DNA of 64,000 nt from Chitinophagaceae bacterium (GTDB lineage: Bacteria > Bacteroidota > Bacteroidia > Chitinophagales > Chitinophagaceae), in NCBI GenBank assembly GCA_017307735.1, contig JAFKGR010000009.1, positions 100,625 to 164,624 on the forward strand, read 5' to 3'. A program made the position numbers and the translations under genes. This document shows, piece after piece, positions 55,888 through 63,916 of the stretch. Within the stretch, counting starts at the first letter, position 1; each line of letters starts with the position of its first letter. The notes under the pieces are model-generated. The model worked only from the letters and a program-made list of their open reading frames with translations, was not told where the DNA came from and ran no database searches.

Positions 55888-57261
55888 TTATTTAGTTCTT
55901 ACGTTTTTTAAAATTTCTGTGAGTTCTTTTATCTGATGTTTTTCAATGCTCTTCACCAGATCGATAATTTTACCCTGAGTTTTTTCATCTGTAAACGGAG
56001 CAGACAGTGCTTTGAATTTTCCGCTGACCGTTTCCCAGGAAGCAGGACGTGTAACGAATCCTTCATAATCTTTCTTTTCGATGTGAAATTGTTCACCGTC
56101 TTTCATGACCACGGTAATGTCGCAGGGCATTTCTTTTGGAAATCTTTCAGAATAAGATTTCTTTTCATTGACTTCTACTTTCTGAAGCAATTCCTGAATA
56201 TCTTTCTTCACAATTCTTTCGGGTAGGTATTGTGCAGGCAATACATTTCCATCGAGAAGCATGGCCGATATCAGGTAAGGTAAACTGTGATCAGCTTCTT
56301 CCTTGATCCTGATATTTTTCTTGCCACCTTCTTCGCCGCCGCCGATGATATTGAATGCCACATCAAAGGTGTTGAGCACAATTTTTTCTATATCGTTTGT
56401 AGAAAAATGATGTTGTTTATGCAATTCCTGAATACCTTCCAAAGTAGCCTGCGAATGAATTTCAGCATTGTATCTTTTAATAATAGTGTGTGTCACTCTT
56501 TCCAGGTCTTCTTTTTCCCAATCAATTTTAAAATTCCCTGCGATGGAATCTTTGAATCCTTTGTTTCCTTCAAAAACTTCTTCCGGGCCAGTGATTCCAT
56601 ATTTTGCAAGAAATGCCGAGTGAGTAGATGTCCACCCTGTGGACGGAAAGGCCAGCCCTTTCCAGTTGGAAAGATTTCCTGTTCTTGTAACACGCAGCGC
56701 ATTGTAAGCAGTGGCTGCAATTGCAATCGCATTGGCAACCTGATTTTCATCAAGCCCCAAAGCATAAGCCACTCCGGCTGCGGAACCATAAGCTCCCTGA
56801 ACGGTGTGGTCAAATCCCTTGTCACGAACCGGAGCCTCATCACTCAGCCTGCATTGAATCTGATAAGCAATGGCAAGCGCCGTTAAGAAATCTTTGCCAT
56901 TTTTATCTGCATATTCCGAAGCCGTCAAAACACTTCCGATATTGTCCGATGGGTGGCAGGTTTCTTTTTTGGCAAGATAACTGTCGTTGTAATCCAGATA
57001 TCTGATCAGAGCCGAATTGTAAAATGCTGCCCGGTCAGGAGCCGTCTTTTGACCTCCGATTAATGTGGTCAGAGGATTCCCTCCGAAATCTTTTATTTGC
57101 TGTGCAATCATTTTTATGGGCTTCCCTTCCAGCGCACCAATAGCACAACCCAGAGAATCGAGGAGCCGGAGCTTCAGCGCTGTAACAGCGGCTTCGGAAA
57201 GATCTTTGAAACTGCGCGTATGGACAAACTTTGCTAATTGTTGAACTTCAGTCATGATCAA
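55888..57261 (-). CDS. MmgE/PrpD-family dehydratase/decarboxylase-like enzyme
   Basis: The 457-residue protein matches the MmgE/PrpD family (2-methylcitrate dehydratase and cis-aconitate decarboxylase relatives): LGCAIGALEGKPIK, YLDYNDSYLAKKETCHPSDN, GFDHTVQGAYGSAAGVAYAL, WKGLAFPSTGWTSTHSAFLA and VTRPASWETVSGKF. Family members remove water or CO2 from tricarboxylates or similar acids. There is no methylcitrate synthase or methylisocitrate lyase nearby, and its operon partner is a ComA homologue. A substrate other than methylcitrate is therefore likely. An internal ATG at 57255 is a possible start. Confidence 0.85.
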   Translation of the reverse strand: MIMTEVQQLAKFVHTRSFKDLSEAAVTALKLRLLDSLGCAIGALEGKPIKMIAQQIKDFGGNPLTTLIGGQKTAPDRAAFYNSALIRYLDYNDSYLAKKETCHPSDNIGSVLTASEYADKNGKDFLTALAIAYQIQCRLSDEAPVRDKGFDHTVQGAYGSAAGVAYALGLDENQVANAIAIAATAYNALRVTRTGNLSNWKGLAFPSTGWTSTHSAFLAKYGITGPEEVFEGNKGFKDSIAGNFKIDWEKEDLERVTHTIIKRYNAEIHSQATLEGIQELHKQHHFSTNDIEKIVLNTFDVAFNIIGGGEEGGKKNIRIKEEADHSLPYLISAMLLDGNVLPAQYLPERIVKKDIQELLQKVEVNEKKSYSERFPKEMPCDITVVMKDGEQFHIEKKDYEGFVTRPASWETVSGKFKALSAPFTDEKTQGKIIDLVKSIEKHQIKELTEILKNVRTK

Positions 57262-57299
57262 TGTTTTTAAATGTTTTCAATTATTTCTTTTCAACAGTG

Positions 57300-57337
57300 C
57301 AAAGCTACCGCCAACAATACCCCAAAGTCAATAGGGG
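57300..57337 (-). promoter_or_regulatory. Promoter and possible LysR site upstream of the prpD-comA operon
   Basis: On the minus strand TTG (57331-57329), a 21-base spacer and TAGCTTTG (57307-57300) form a Bacteroidota promoter. An imperfect CCCC-N10-GGGG palindrome (57320-57337) overlaps the -33 element and is a natural place for LysR-type control. This is inference. Confidence 0.5.
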
Positions 57338-57381
57338 AAAGGCGATTTGGGTCATGGTTAAAAGCGATAAGAGAGAAGAAA

Positions 57382-58284
57382 TTATGGGGAAGGGAGGCTG
57401 TTGATAATTTCCCTTTTGATTACTTTGGTGATCCTGTTCTTTTCAAAACCGCGGGGTGTAACTAAAATAATAGTTCTGCTGACAACAGGATGGATTAGCG
57501 GGCGGACCATTTTTAACCTTCGCGCACCCATGTAAAGCGTGGATAATTGGGGCAGAAGTGTCATACCACCGTTGAGATCAATGATCTTGCGGATGGTCTC
57601 CAGCGAACCACTTTGAAAACGGATATTGGGGATTTTTATGGGTAAAATAACCGATTCTTTTCTTTCATAATCCGGCTGGAGAAAATGATCTCTCAAATCT
57701 TCCTGCAGAATTAAATCTTCCGTATGAATATCATTCCACGCAATCTCTGATCTGGCTGCCAGCGGATGATTCAATCCGATGTAGATAACAAACTTTTCTT
57801 CAAATAAAACATCTTCATAAAAACCTTCCTTTAAAAACGGTTTGATGGCTATACCTCCGTCCAGTTCTTCGTTTTGAAGGCTTTGCGCCATTTCTTTTAT
57901 TCCCATTTCAATAATCCCGGTTTGGAGGTCCGGATATTTTTCAGACAATGAATTAACGAATAGCGGAACCAGGTAGGGAGCCAGTGCAGGAAGGATCCCT
58001 AACCGGAATTTTCCTTTCGGCAGATTGTCTTTCTTGTTTGCGATATCCACAAATTGTTTGTGATCTTCCAGAATAATTTTTGCCTGTTTGATCAGATCTT
58101 CTCCTTTCATGGTCGGCGTGACCGGCAGGCGCGAACGGTCAAAGATCATAATCCCGAATTCCTTTTCGAGCCGCTGGATCTCTTTGCTCAAAGTAGATTG
58201 AGCTATGCCGCATTCATCAGCAGCCTTAGCAAAACTTCTGAGTTTTTCAACTGCGACAATATATTTAAGCTGATTGAAATTCAT
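57382..58284 (-). CDS. LysR-family transcriptional regulator
   Basis: The 300-residue regulator has an N-terminal winged helix (FNQLKYIVAVEKLRSFAKAA, then IAQSTLSKEIQRLEKEFGI) and a two-lobed periplasmic-binding-protein-like effector domain (about 90-295; FRLGILPALAPYLVPLFV). The pattern is closest to OxyR/CynR-like members, but the paired OxyR cysteines are not apparent. It lies 120 bases upstream of and in the same direction as the prpD-comA operon, rather than divergent. It is likely to control that operon in response to a small molecule. Confidence 0.9.
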   Translation of the reverse strand: MNFNQLKYIVAVEKLRSFAKAADECGIAQSTLSKEIQRLEKEFGIMIFDRSRLPVTPTMKGEDLIKQAKIILEDHKQFVDIANKKDNLPKGKFRLGILPALAPYLVPLFVNSLSEKYPDLQTGIIEMGIKEMAQSLQNEELDGGIAIKPFLKEGFYEDVLFEEKFVIYIGLNHPLAARSEIAWNDIHTEDLILQEDLRDHFLQPDYERKESVILPIKIPNIRFQSGSLETIRKIIDLNGGMTLLPQLSTLYMGARRLKMVRPLIHPVVSRTIILVTPRGFEKNRITKVIKREIINSLPSP

Positions 58285-58625
58285 GAAATGATGTGGTGTG
58301 ATAGTGCAAAATGTTTTTCAAAGATCGAATTTCATTTTTACTTCACCGGTAATTATCCGGTTGTTTTTGTTTGAATCAATAAAGAAGTAAAACTTTTGAT
58401 ACCATTCAGTAGATACTACTCACTCCATCTATTCTAAATTAAAAATTTCATTTGTAATCCCGTTTTGGGTTACCAGTTCTCTATCGCCCCAAAAGGATTT
58501 TGTTTCTGTCATAGTTCCATTTTACTTTAATGCAGAGGAAATACGCTGTTTGTTGCCGGCATAGGTACAGGAAAGTTCCGGTGGATGGGAACAAGCGCCA
58601 GGGTTTGCCGATGTGAAATGAAGTT
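58285..58625. other. Gene-free stretch at the start of the accessory region
   Basis: These 341 bases hold no convincing ORF, no terminator and no repeat that I can see. Base composition shifts here from AT-rich to more G+C-rich on the right. Confidence 0.5.
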
Positions 58626-58721
58626 TTAAGCGGTGTTTAACACATATCCTGTGGCTTCTCCGCCTATTGAGGTCATGTCTTCACACACCGGCATAAAAAT
58701 GAAGTTACAGAACCCAATCAT
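58626..58721 (-). CDS. 31-residue ORF overlapping the DUF6266 stop by ATGA
   Basis: The frame begins at ATG 58721-58719, sharing bases with the TGA of the DUF6266 gene, and ends at TAA 58628-58626. The 31 residues include FCNFIFMPVCEDMTSIGGEA, with two cysteines, and no signal peptide. The four-base overlap is typical of coupled genes, but so short a frame may be chance or the start of a truncated gene. Confidence 0.3.
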   Translation of the reverse strand: MIGFCNFIFMPVCEDMTSIGGEATGYVLNTA

Positions 58722-59353
58722 ATCGTTAAGATCCCTGCATATACGCTGTCGGCGGCATCCTTTCCGTCTTCGCTGATGAAGCCTGCCCAGGTATGCGCTT
58801 CCCCCGTTTGACCATGAGTTTTCAATTCGGCCATCCCGTCGCCCCTGCGCTGTGTACTGATCCCGAAGACAGCCTGCTTTACGGCGGGAAAATAAGCAAC
58901 CAATACGGCAATATCGGAACTGCGCGCCGTGCCTGTTCCTGCATTATCATCCCACGTAAACAGGATACTGTCTGCCCCTCCCGTTGTTGCCGCGACCGGT
59001 ACGGAGGGCATGCCGCCTCCGGATATCTGTACGCCCGGCCACGACAGAAATATGTTCGGATAAGTACCTGTGATCGCTTTCCGCATCAGTGCGCTGGTGG
59101 CTTTGTTATAGCCGGTGGCCGTGTTTATTTTTTGCGGAAATGTCCGGTCAAAGAAACCGCTGCCGGTAAAGCACCTGGTAAATTCATGGCATACTTTGAT
59201 CTTTTGCTGCTGGGCAAGCTGGGCAGGGGTCACGGGTTTGGTACTCTTCCTCCTTTTACTGCGGATAAAGTTGGCGCCCATGCGCATATAACCGGATACA
59301 TTTCCGGCATTACCTGTAAATTCACCGAGGATGCCGTAAGGTATTCTTGCCAT
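58718..59353 (-). CDS. DUF6266 family protein
   Basis: The protein of about 211 residues begins MARIPYGILGEFTGNAGNVSG, followed by a basic RSKRRKSTKPVTPAQLAQQQK segment. This is the hallmark N-terminus of the DUF6266 family, found in Sphingobacteriia and Chitinophagia with unknown function, often in mobile or variable regions. The remaining sequence looks like beta-rich, Thr/Gly-rich repeats. The coding region is visibly richer in G+C than its neighbours, which suggests transfer. ATG 59353 is preferred over an upstream TTG. Confidence 0.8.
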   Translation of the reverse strand: MARIPYGILGEFTGNAGNVSGYMRMGANFIRSKRRKSTKPVTPAQLAQQQKIKVCHEFTRCFTGSGFFDRTFPQKINTATGYNKATSALMRKAITGTYPNIFLSWPGVQISGGGMPSVPVAATTGGADSILFTWDDNAGTGTARSSDIAVLVAYFPAVKQAVFGISTQRRGDGMAELKTHGQTGEAHTWAGFISEDGKDAADSVYAGILTI

Positions 59354-59613
59354 AATCAAATGTTTTTGAGATGATCTTATATGCTAACGCTCCTGCAGGC
59401 TCTTTTGGTATATGGCATAAATGAATCAAAAGGGTGATGAGACAAATGTTATTCGGCTCCAGGTTCCCAATTATCTCCGAATTAGCAACGAATAATGTAG
59501 GGTTTGTAAAGGGAGCATGTACTACCCAAATGCTATTTAGTCATCCCTTAAAAACTCTGTAACCCCTGTGTTTACAGAGTTATGATAGAAATTGGTGTAA
59601 TAATGACTGTGGG
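59354..59613. other. Gene-free spacer with an inverted repeat
   Basis: No gene is seen in these 260 bases. They contain the 10-bp inverted repeat at 59553-59581. Confidence 0.5.
59553..59581. repeat. Perfect 10-bp inverted repeat
   Basis: AACTCTGTAA and TTACAGAGTT flank a nine-base loop CCCCTGTGT. There is no T-run to make it a terminator. A similar string, AACTCTACAACCCTTGC, occurs at 63866-63882 near the right edge. It could be a recombination or regulatory site. Confidence 0.4.
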
Positions 59614-59826
59614 CTATTTGAAAAATCGGCAAAAAGCCTGCAAATTATTGTATGCATTCAACCCAAAAACAAACTTCACAGATTGGTTTATTTTCCGGTC
59701 TGGCAGATATTCTTGATCAGAAACATCCCATGTATCAATAAGCAGGTAAAATAAATTGCCGGTTTGTAAAATCGTTTGTGCATTGCTGTAACCGTTTTTT
59801 TGAAAACAGTATTTCAGTTCGTCCAT
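59614..59826 (-). CDS. Hypothetical 70-residue ORF
   Basis: The product has no signal peptide, no membrane segment and no recognised domain (contains LLIDTWDVSDQEYLPDRK). Its start overlaps the plus-strand ORF at 59776 in opposite direction, so at most one of the two is likely a gene. Confidence 0.3.
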   Translation of the reverse strand: MDELKYCFQKNGYSNAQTILQTGNLFYLLIDTWDVSDQEYLPDRKINQSVKFVFGLNAYNNLQAFCRFFK

Positions 59827-60042
59827 TATGATGGTGCGCCCGCCGACATTGACGCCGCGAAGAAGGATAATGTATTGTATATCGATAAAATAAATATTTT
59901 CACAGAGATAAAACTTCTGTACATGTTGGTACGATTAAAAAAGATTGACATTGAATCCGCCCTTGCAATAATTCCGGAGCATATCGTAAAGTATGTAAAA
60001 AGTTTTAAGAGAGCCCTCTCGTCTAATACCCGGGATCACTAA
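59776..60042 (+). CDS. Hypothetical ORF, possible gene fragment
   Basis: The 88-residue frame starts at TTG and becomes protein-like after about residue 18 (DAAKKDNVLYIDKINIFTE, then a Leu/Lys-rich helix and IPEHIVKYVKSF). The N-terminus overlaps the opposite ORF and may not be coding. No family is recognised. It may be the C-terminal fragment of a decayed gene or a short protein from ATG 59923. Confidence 0.3.
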   Translation: MCIAVTVFLKTVFQFVHYDGAPADIDAAKKDNVLYIDKINIFTEIKLLYMLVRLKKIDIESALAIIPEHIVKYVKSFKRALSSNTRDH

Positions 60043-60106
60043 TTATTATTCAGAGTGAAATTGCTATTCTCAAATTAATTTCTAATTTAGAGTAAACATT
60101 ATAATT

Positions 60107-60226
60107 ATGAGAAGTATAGCTGTAACCAAATATTCTTTCATAGCCATACTTTTAACGATGTGGTTATTCGGATGTAAACGCGAACAAGTGCAGAGGGCTA
60201 TGCAATCAAATGAAAAATTATATTAA
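60107..60226 (+). CDS. 39-residue small lipoprotein
   Basis: ATG 60107 opens a frame with a basic start, hydrophobic segment and lipobox LWLFGC (Cys near residue 23), leaving a mature peptide of about 17 residues. Its stop lies 17 bases inside the next gene, so the two are translationally coupled. The signal is clear even though the mature part is tiny. Confidence 0.55.
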   Translation: MRSIAVTKYSFIAILLTMWLFGCKREQVQRAMQSNEKLY

Positions 60227-62612
60227 AATATTTTTGTTATGCTGTGTGCTGTGTTCCGCTATTTATGTGAATGCACAGTGCAATGAAACAGTTGAAAATT
60301 TTTCCTTTCATAACCCGGAATTTAAATCGGTTAACAGTATTTACTTCAACCCCATTATAGACAAGGACTCTTCTATCATTTATGGCGCAAATACTTATTT
60401 AATAAAGCAAAGCAAAACCGGCAATATCGGGTGGGTAAAAAACATTCCAAAGTTTCAGTCGTTTTATACCACAGAGGACAATAAAATATTGGGTATATAT
60501 AATACAGACACCATAGGGCCTGGAAGTGGGTATGGCGGTGGTATTGTAAAACTTTTACCGGATGGAAATCTGGAATGGGCGAAAAAAATATCCATACCAG
60601 ACAGCGTGTTCAGCTATTGGGGTAGTGCGGCGATAACTAAAGGAAAGGACGGGGATATCATCCTGTCAAACAATTATTATGATGAAATAGGCATTGTATT
60701 GTTTGATAAAAACGTTACCCGGGCCAGGTTCACGAAGCATTTAAAATTGCAGTTATCGCCGGGCAATTTTCTGGTGCACATCAACACTGCTGTTGTAAAT
60801 AATTCAATTTTCATTTTGTGCAACGTGCAGAAAGACGAGCCGCCTTATTTGTACAGTAACCATCTTTTACTCATAAAGCTCAATTATGAGACCGGCGTCA
60901 CAGAAAAAGTCCGTTACCTCCAGTTTGACGATGAGTTGAAGATTCCCACATCACAATACATTACGTCTGTAGTCCGGGGATCCTTCAACGATAATTTGGC
61001 TTTCAGGGCAACAGGCGACAATTACCTTATTGTTGCAGGCAGAAAGGGTACAAATGCATTTGACAATAACCGGCTGTTTGCTATGAAGATAGATACAGCG
61101 CTGAATGTGAAAAAATACGGTGTCTTTACAGCGAAGGAGCACCGTTACTTTTATAGTAGTAATTATTTAACAACTCTGCCTTCCATCAATAACAGGGGAT
61201 CGGTGCTATTCTCCAACATCAGGGGTTACGATGTGTGGAACCTACGGAAAGACAGCAGTTTTTTATTACTTACGGACGACGATTTAAATATCGTTGCGGA
61301 GCGAAAACTAAGCCTGAGTGACGATGTGCAATTGCCCGGGAGCTACCAGCTAAACTCCGTGCCTTTGTTGAAGGACAATGGCGATATGTCCATCGTATTT
61401 CATACGGTTTCTGCTGATGCAGGTTTAATGAACATTGTCAATATCCCTTCGGGAATGCCTGATCTCCCATGCAGAGGGGATAATGCAGACTATATTACTA
61501 CGGAAATGCCAGGCTTTACCGACTTACCCGAACCGGATATAAAAATACTTACGCCCTTTGATGTTACGATTGCCCTGTACAATGGCCTGGAGGTGTATGA
61601 CGGCAGTATTGAAGTAAATAAATTCTGTGTACAGAAAAGTATTTGCGACACCATTCGTATTCTCAGCCAAACAGACTTTTGCGTGGTAGGCGATACTGCC
61701 GTATTCCTCCTTGTGAAAAATCCTCAATGCCTTCGCAATGCCCGTTGGAAGATTGAAAGCGATGCTGTAGAAATCATTTCCCGTGCAGATTCCTTGCTGA
61801 AAGTGAAATTTCTGAAGCCTTATTCAGGGTACATAAAGGCCACATTTGACAACTGTGATTTAGCGGATTCAGTATATGTGAAAGTGAGTGAGCGATTGCA
61901 ACCCTTTAGTTTAGGGCGCGATACCACACTCTGCCCGACTAATAGCTATATCATTCATGCAACGGCAGGCTACACTGATTATCTGTGGAGCAATGGCGAT
62001 ACGGCAGACTCGATTGTGGTATCGGCGCCTGGAACCTACAAGGCTAAGGCCAGAGATTTTTGCGGCAAAACACATTATGCCACAAAAGTCATCTCCGGCC
62101 TTTCTAAGAAGTTTTCAATTGATTACACAGGTTCTATCTGTGGGTTTGATACAGCTACCATCCTTACAGACCCCGCCTTCAGGAATTATCAATTCACCCC
62201 TGCATCAAAAGGCCTGATTGAAGATAATCACATCATCCTGTATCCGGAATCTACCACACAATACACTATTTCTGCAGAAGCATTCCCAGGCTGCGTCGTA
62301 AGGGATTCTGTAACCATTACTGTCGACAACTGCCCTTCGGAAATCATCTTTCCAAATGCATTCTCTCCTAACAATGATGGCCTGAACGATGAATTCAAAC
62401 CTGTTGTTATAAGAAAATTAAAGATTTACCGGTTGACAGTTTATAACCGGTTTGGTCAGATTGTTTTTCAATCTGCGGATCCGGCAAAAGGTTGGAATGG
62501 ATGGTTTCGGAGTCAACCTGTTGATCAGGGTATTTATACCTGGGTATGCGAATATTCCTTTCCCGGCTTGCCCCAAAAACAAAAGAAGGGAACTTTGTTT
62601 CTTATTCGGTAA
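60210..62612 (+). CDS. Large secreted protein with T9SS type B (gliding-motility-associated) C-terminal domain
   Basis: The 800-residue protein has a signal peptide (to YVNAQC), a long region of propeller-like or immunoglobulin-like strands with few cysteine pairs, PKD-like segments (TLCPTNSYIIHATAGYTDY, GTYKAKARDFCGKTHYAT), and a C-terminal domain with IFPNAFSPNNDGLNDEFKP and YNRFGQIVF, ending KGTLFLIR. That end is the CHU_C/type B signal for type IX secretion to the cell surface. The function of the body is unknown; such proteins are often adhesins. A 39-residue lipoprotein overlaps its start. Confidence 0.9.
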   Translation: MKNYIKIFLLCCVLCSAIYVNAQCNETVENFSFHNPEFKSVNSIYFNPIIDKDSSIIYGANTYLIKQSKTGNIGWVKNIPKFQSFYTTEDNKILGIYNTDTIGPGSGYGGGIVKLLPDGNLEWAKKISIPDSVFSYWGSAAITKGKDGDIILSNNYYDEIGIVLFDKNVTRARFTKHLKLQLSPGNFLVHINTAVVNNSIFILCNVQKDEPPYLYSNHLLLIKLNYETGVTEKVRYLQFDDELKIPTSQYITSVVRGSFNDNLAFRATGDNYLIVAGRKGTNAFDNNRLFAMKIDTALNVKKYGVFTAKEHRYFYSSNYLTTLPSINNRGSVLFSNIRGYDVWNLRKDSSFLLLTDDDLNIVAERKLSLSDDVQLPGSYQLNSVPLLKDNGDMSIVFHTVSADAGLMNIVNIPSGMPDLPCRGDNADYITTEMPGFTDLPEPDIKILTPFDVTIALYNGLEVYDGSIEVNKFCVQKSICDTIRILSQTDFCVVGDTAVFLLVKNPQCLRNARWKIESDAVEIISRADSLLKVKFLKPYSGYIKATFDNCDLADSVYVKVSERLQPFSLGRDTTLCPTNSYIIHATAGYTDYLWSNGDTADSIVVSAPGTYKAKARDFCGKTHYATKVISGLSKKFSIDYTGSICGFDTATILTDPAFRNYQFTPASKGLIEDNHIILYPESTTQYTISAEAFPGCVVRDSVTITVDNCPSEIIFPNAFSPNNDGLNDEFKPVVIRKLKIYRLTVYNRFGQIVFQSADPAKGWNGWFRSQPVDQGIYTWVCEYSFPGLPQKQKKGTLFLIR

Positions 62613-62817
62613 TAGTATTTCAAATTTTCAGTTACCAACCCTGGCGTGACAGGATATTATAGAATTTATATTTACAATTTGACCATTCTGCCTGAAGCTC
62701 ACTTATAGTTTATACACCCAATCATCTTCCTTTAAGGTTGTATAAATTTACACTATTGTCCGACTAAAATAAAATAAAAAAGCGGTTCCGAAGAACCGCC
62801 AAATAGTTAGGTTTAAG
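62613..62817. other. Gene-free junction between the T9SS protein and the broken recombinase
   Basis: No gene is seen. An imperfect inverted repeat TTTATACACCC/GGTTGTATAAA spans 62709-62746, and the minus-strand terminator lies at its right end. Confidence 0.45.
62770..62799 (-). terminator. Minus-strand terminator with a UUCG tetraloop, no gene in front
   Basis: On the minus strand GCGGTTC-TTCG-GAACCGC is followed by TTTTTTATTTTATTTT, a model intrinsic terminator with the stable C(UUCG)G loop. The gene whose transcript it should end would lie to the right, where only the plus-strand recombinase is found. Confidence 0.8.
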
Positions 62818-63681
62818 TTGCAAAACAAAAAAATCGTTGACTATATCATTGAATTCATCGCGGGTGAACAGATTACTCCTGAATTTCTGTGAAGTTATGA
62901 ACGTTGGATTGTAGGTCAGGGGAAGTCAATAACAACTGTTGGTATTTACTTAAGGTGTCTGCGTGCTGTTATGAATATCGCTATTCAACAAGGAATGATG
63001 CGAATCGAAGATTATCCTTTTGGGAAGAGAAAATATATAATTCCTACAGGGCGAAACATAAAAAAAGCTCTTACCCTGGATGAAATTGCTAATATTTATA
63101 ATTATAATACGGAAGAAAAAAGCATAGATGACATGTGTCGGGATTTTTGGATTTTTATATATCTATGCAATGGATTAAATGTTAAGGATTTTTGTTTATT
63201 GAAATATAAAAATATTGAAGAAGATTTTATAGTATTCAATCGCGCTAAAACGATCAGAACAAGGCGATCTAATCCTGAACCAATCAGGATTTCAATAAAA
63301 GAAGATGCAAGACGCATAATTGATAAGTGGGGACAAAATCAGTTTTCATCTGATACTTATATTTTCCCTTTTTTAAAAGCTGAAATGACTTTAGAAAAAC
63401 AACGGGATATTGTCAAACTCCCAACACGCCTGATAAATGAACACATGAAGCAAATAGCCGAAGACCTTAGAATATGTAAACCGGTGACAACCTATTATGC
63501 ACGCCATAGTTTCGCTACAATTTTAAAAAATAGCGGAGTGTCTACAGAGTTCATAAGCGAAGCTCTGGGCCACACATCTTTAGAAACTACAAAAAGTTAT
63601 TTAGCAGGGTTTGAGCAGGATGCAATAAGAAAGACAACAGATGTGTTGATTTCATTTAAAGATCATTTGAAGATTGCATAG
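62818..63681 (+). pseudogene. Tyrosine recombinase interrupted by an in-frame TGA
   Basis: The catalytic part (from ATG 62971, 236 residues) has LTLDEIANIYNY, the Lys box FNRAKT, YYARHSFATILKNSG and LGHTSLETTKSYL with the nucleophile Tyr. The first Arg box reads NGLNVKDF, lacking Arg as in some Bacteroidota integrases. Upstream in the same frame lie KKIVDYIIEFIAGEQITPEF, a TGA at 62890-62892, then SYERWIVGQGKSITTVGIYL, which is recognisably the SAM-like N-terminal domain. The stop and the missing first helices make it a broken gene. Confidence 0.75.
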
Positions 63682-63916
63682 GTTGCGCTCGGTGCTTGAG
63701 TACATTTGTAGCTTTACATGTGATATTTCAACACATCTGAGACATTTTTAATCTCGTTTGTGATAATACCTTTTGCCATCATACCTTAGTATTTAACTCT
63801 TTCCACAGTTATTCTAACAACATCTTTTAGGTTTCAAAATTTTAGTATTTAGAGTTTGCTGAATAACTCTACAACCCTTGCTATATTTGAATTGGCATTC
63901 ACAAAACAATAATCAA
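63682..63916. other. Gene-free stretch before the partial transposase
   Basis: No gene is seen in these 235 bases. GAGTT-tgctgaat-AACTC (63857-63874) is a small hairpin that may be the left terminal repeat of an insertion sequence. Confidence 0.4.

Noticed and set aside
58793..59374. 193-residue plus-strand frame, cysteine-rich
   Set aside because: It lies opposite the DUF6266 gene, whose hallmark N-terminus and length make it the real frame. The Cys/Arg-rich composition is typical of an antisense shadow in G+C-rich DNA.
62890..62892. TGA as a selenocysteine codon in the recombinase
   Set aside because: No selenocysteine insertion hairpin is apparent after it, tyrosine recombinases do not use selenocysteine, and the gene also lacks its N-terminal helices. 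A nonsense mutation is simpler.
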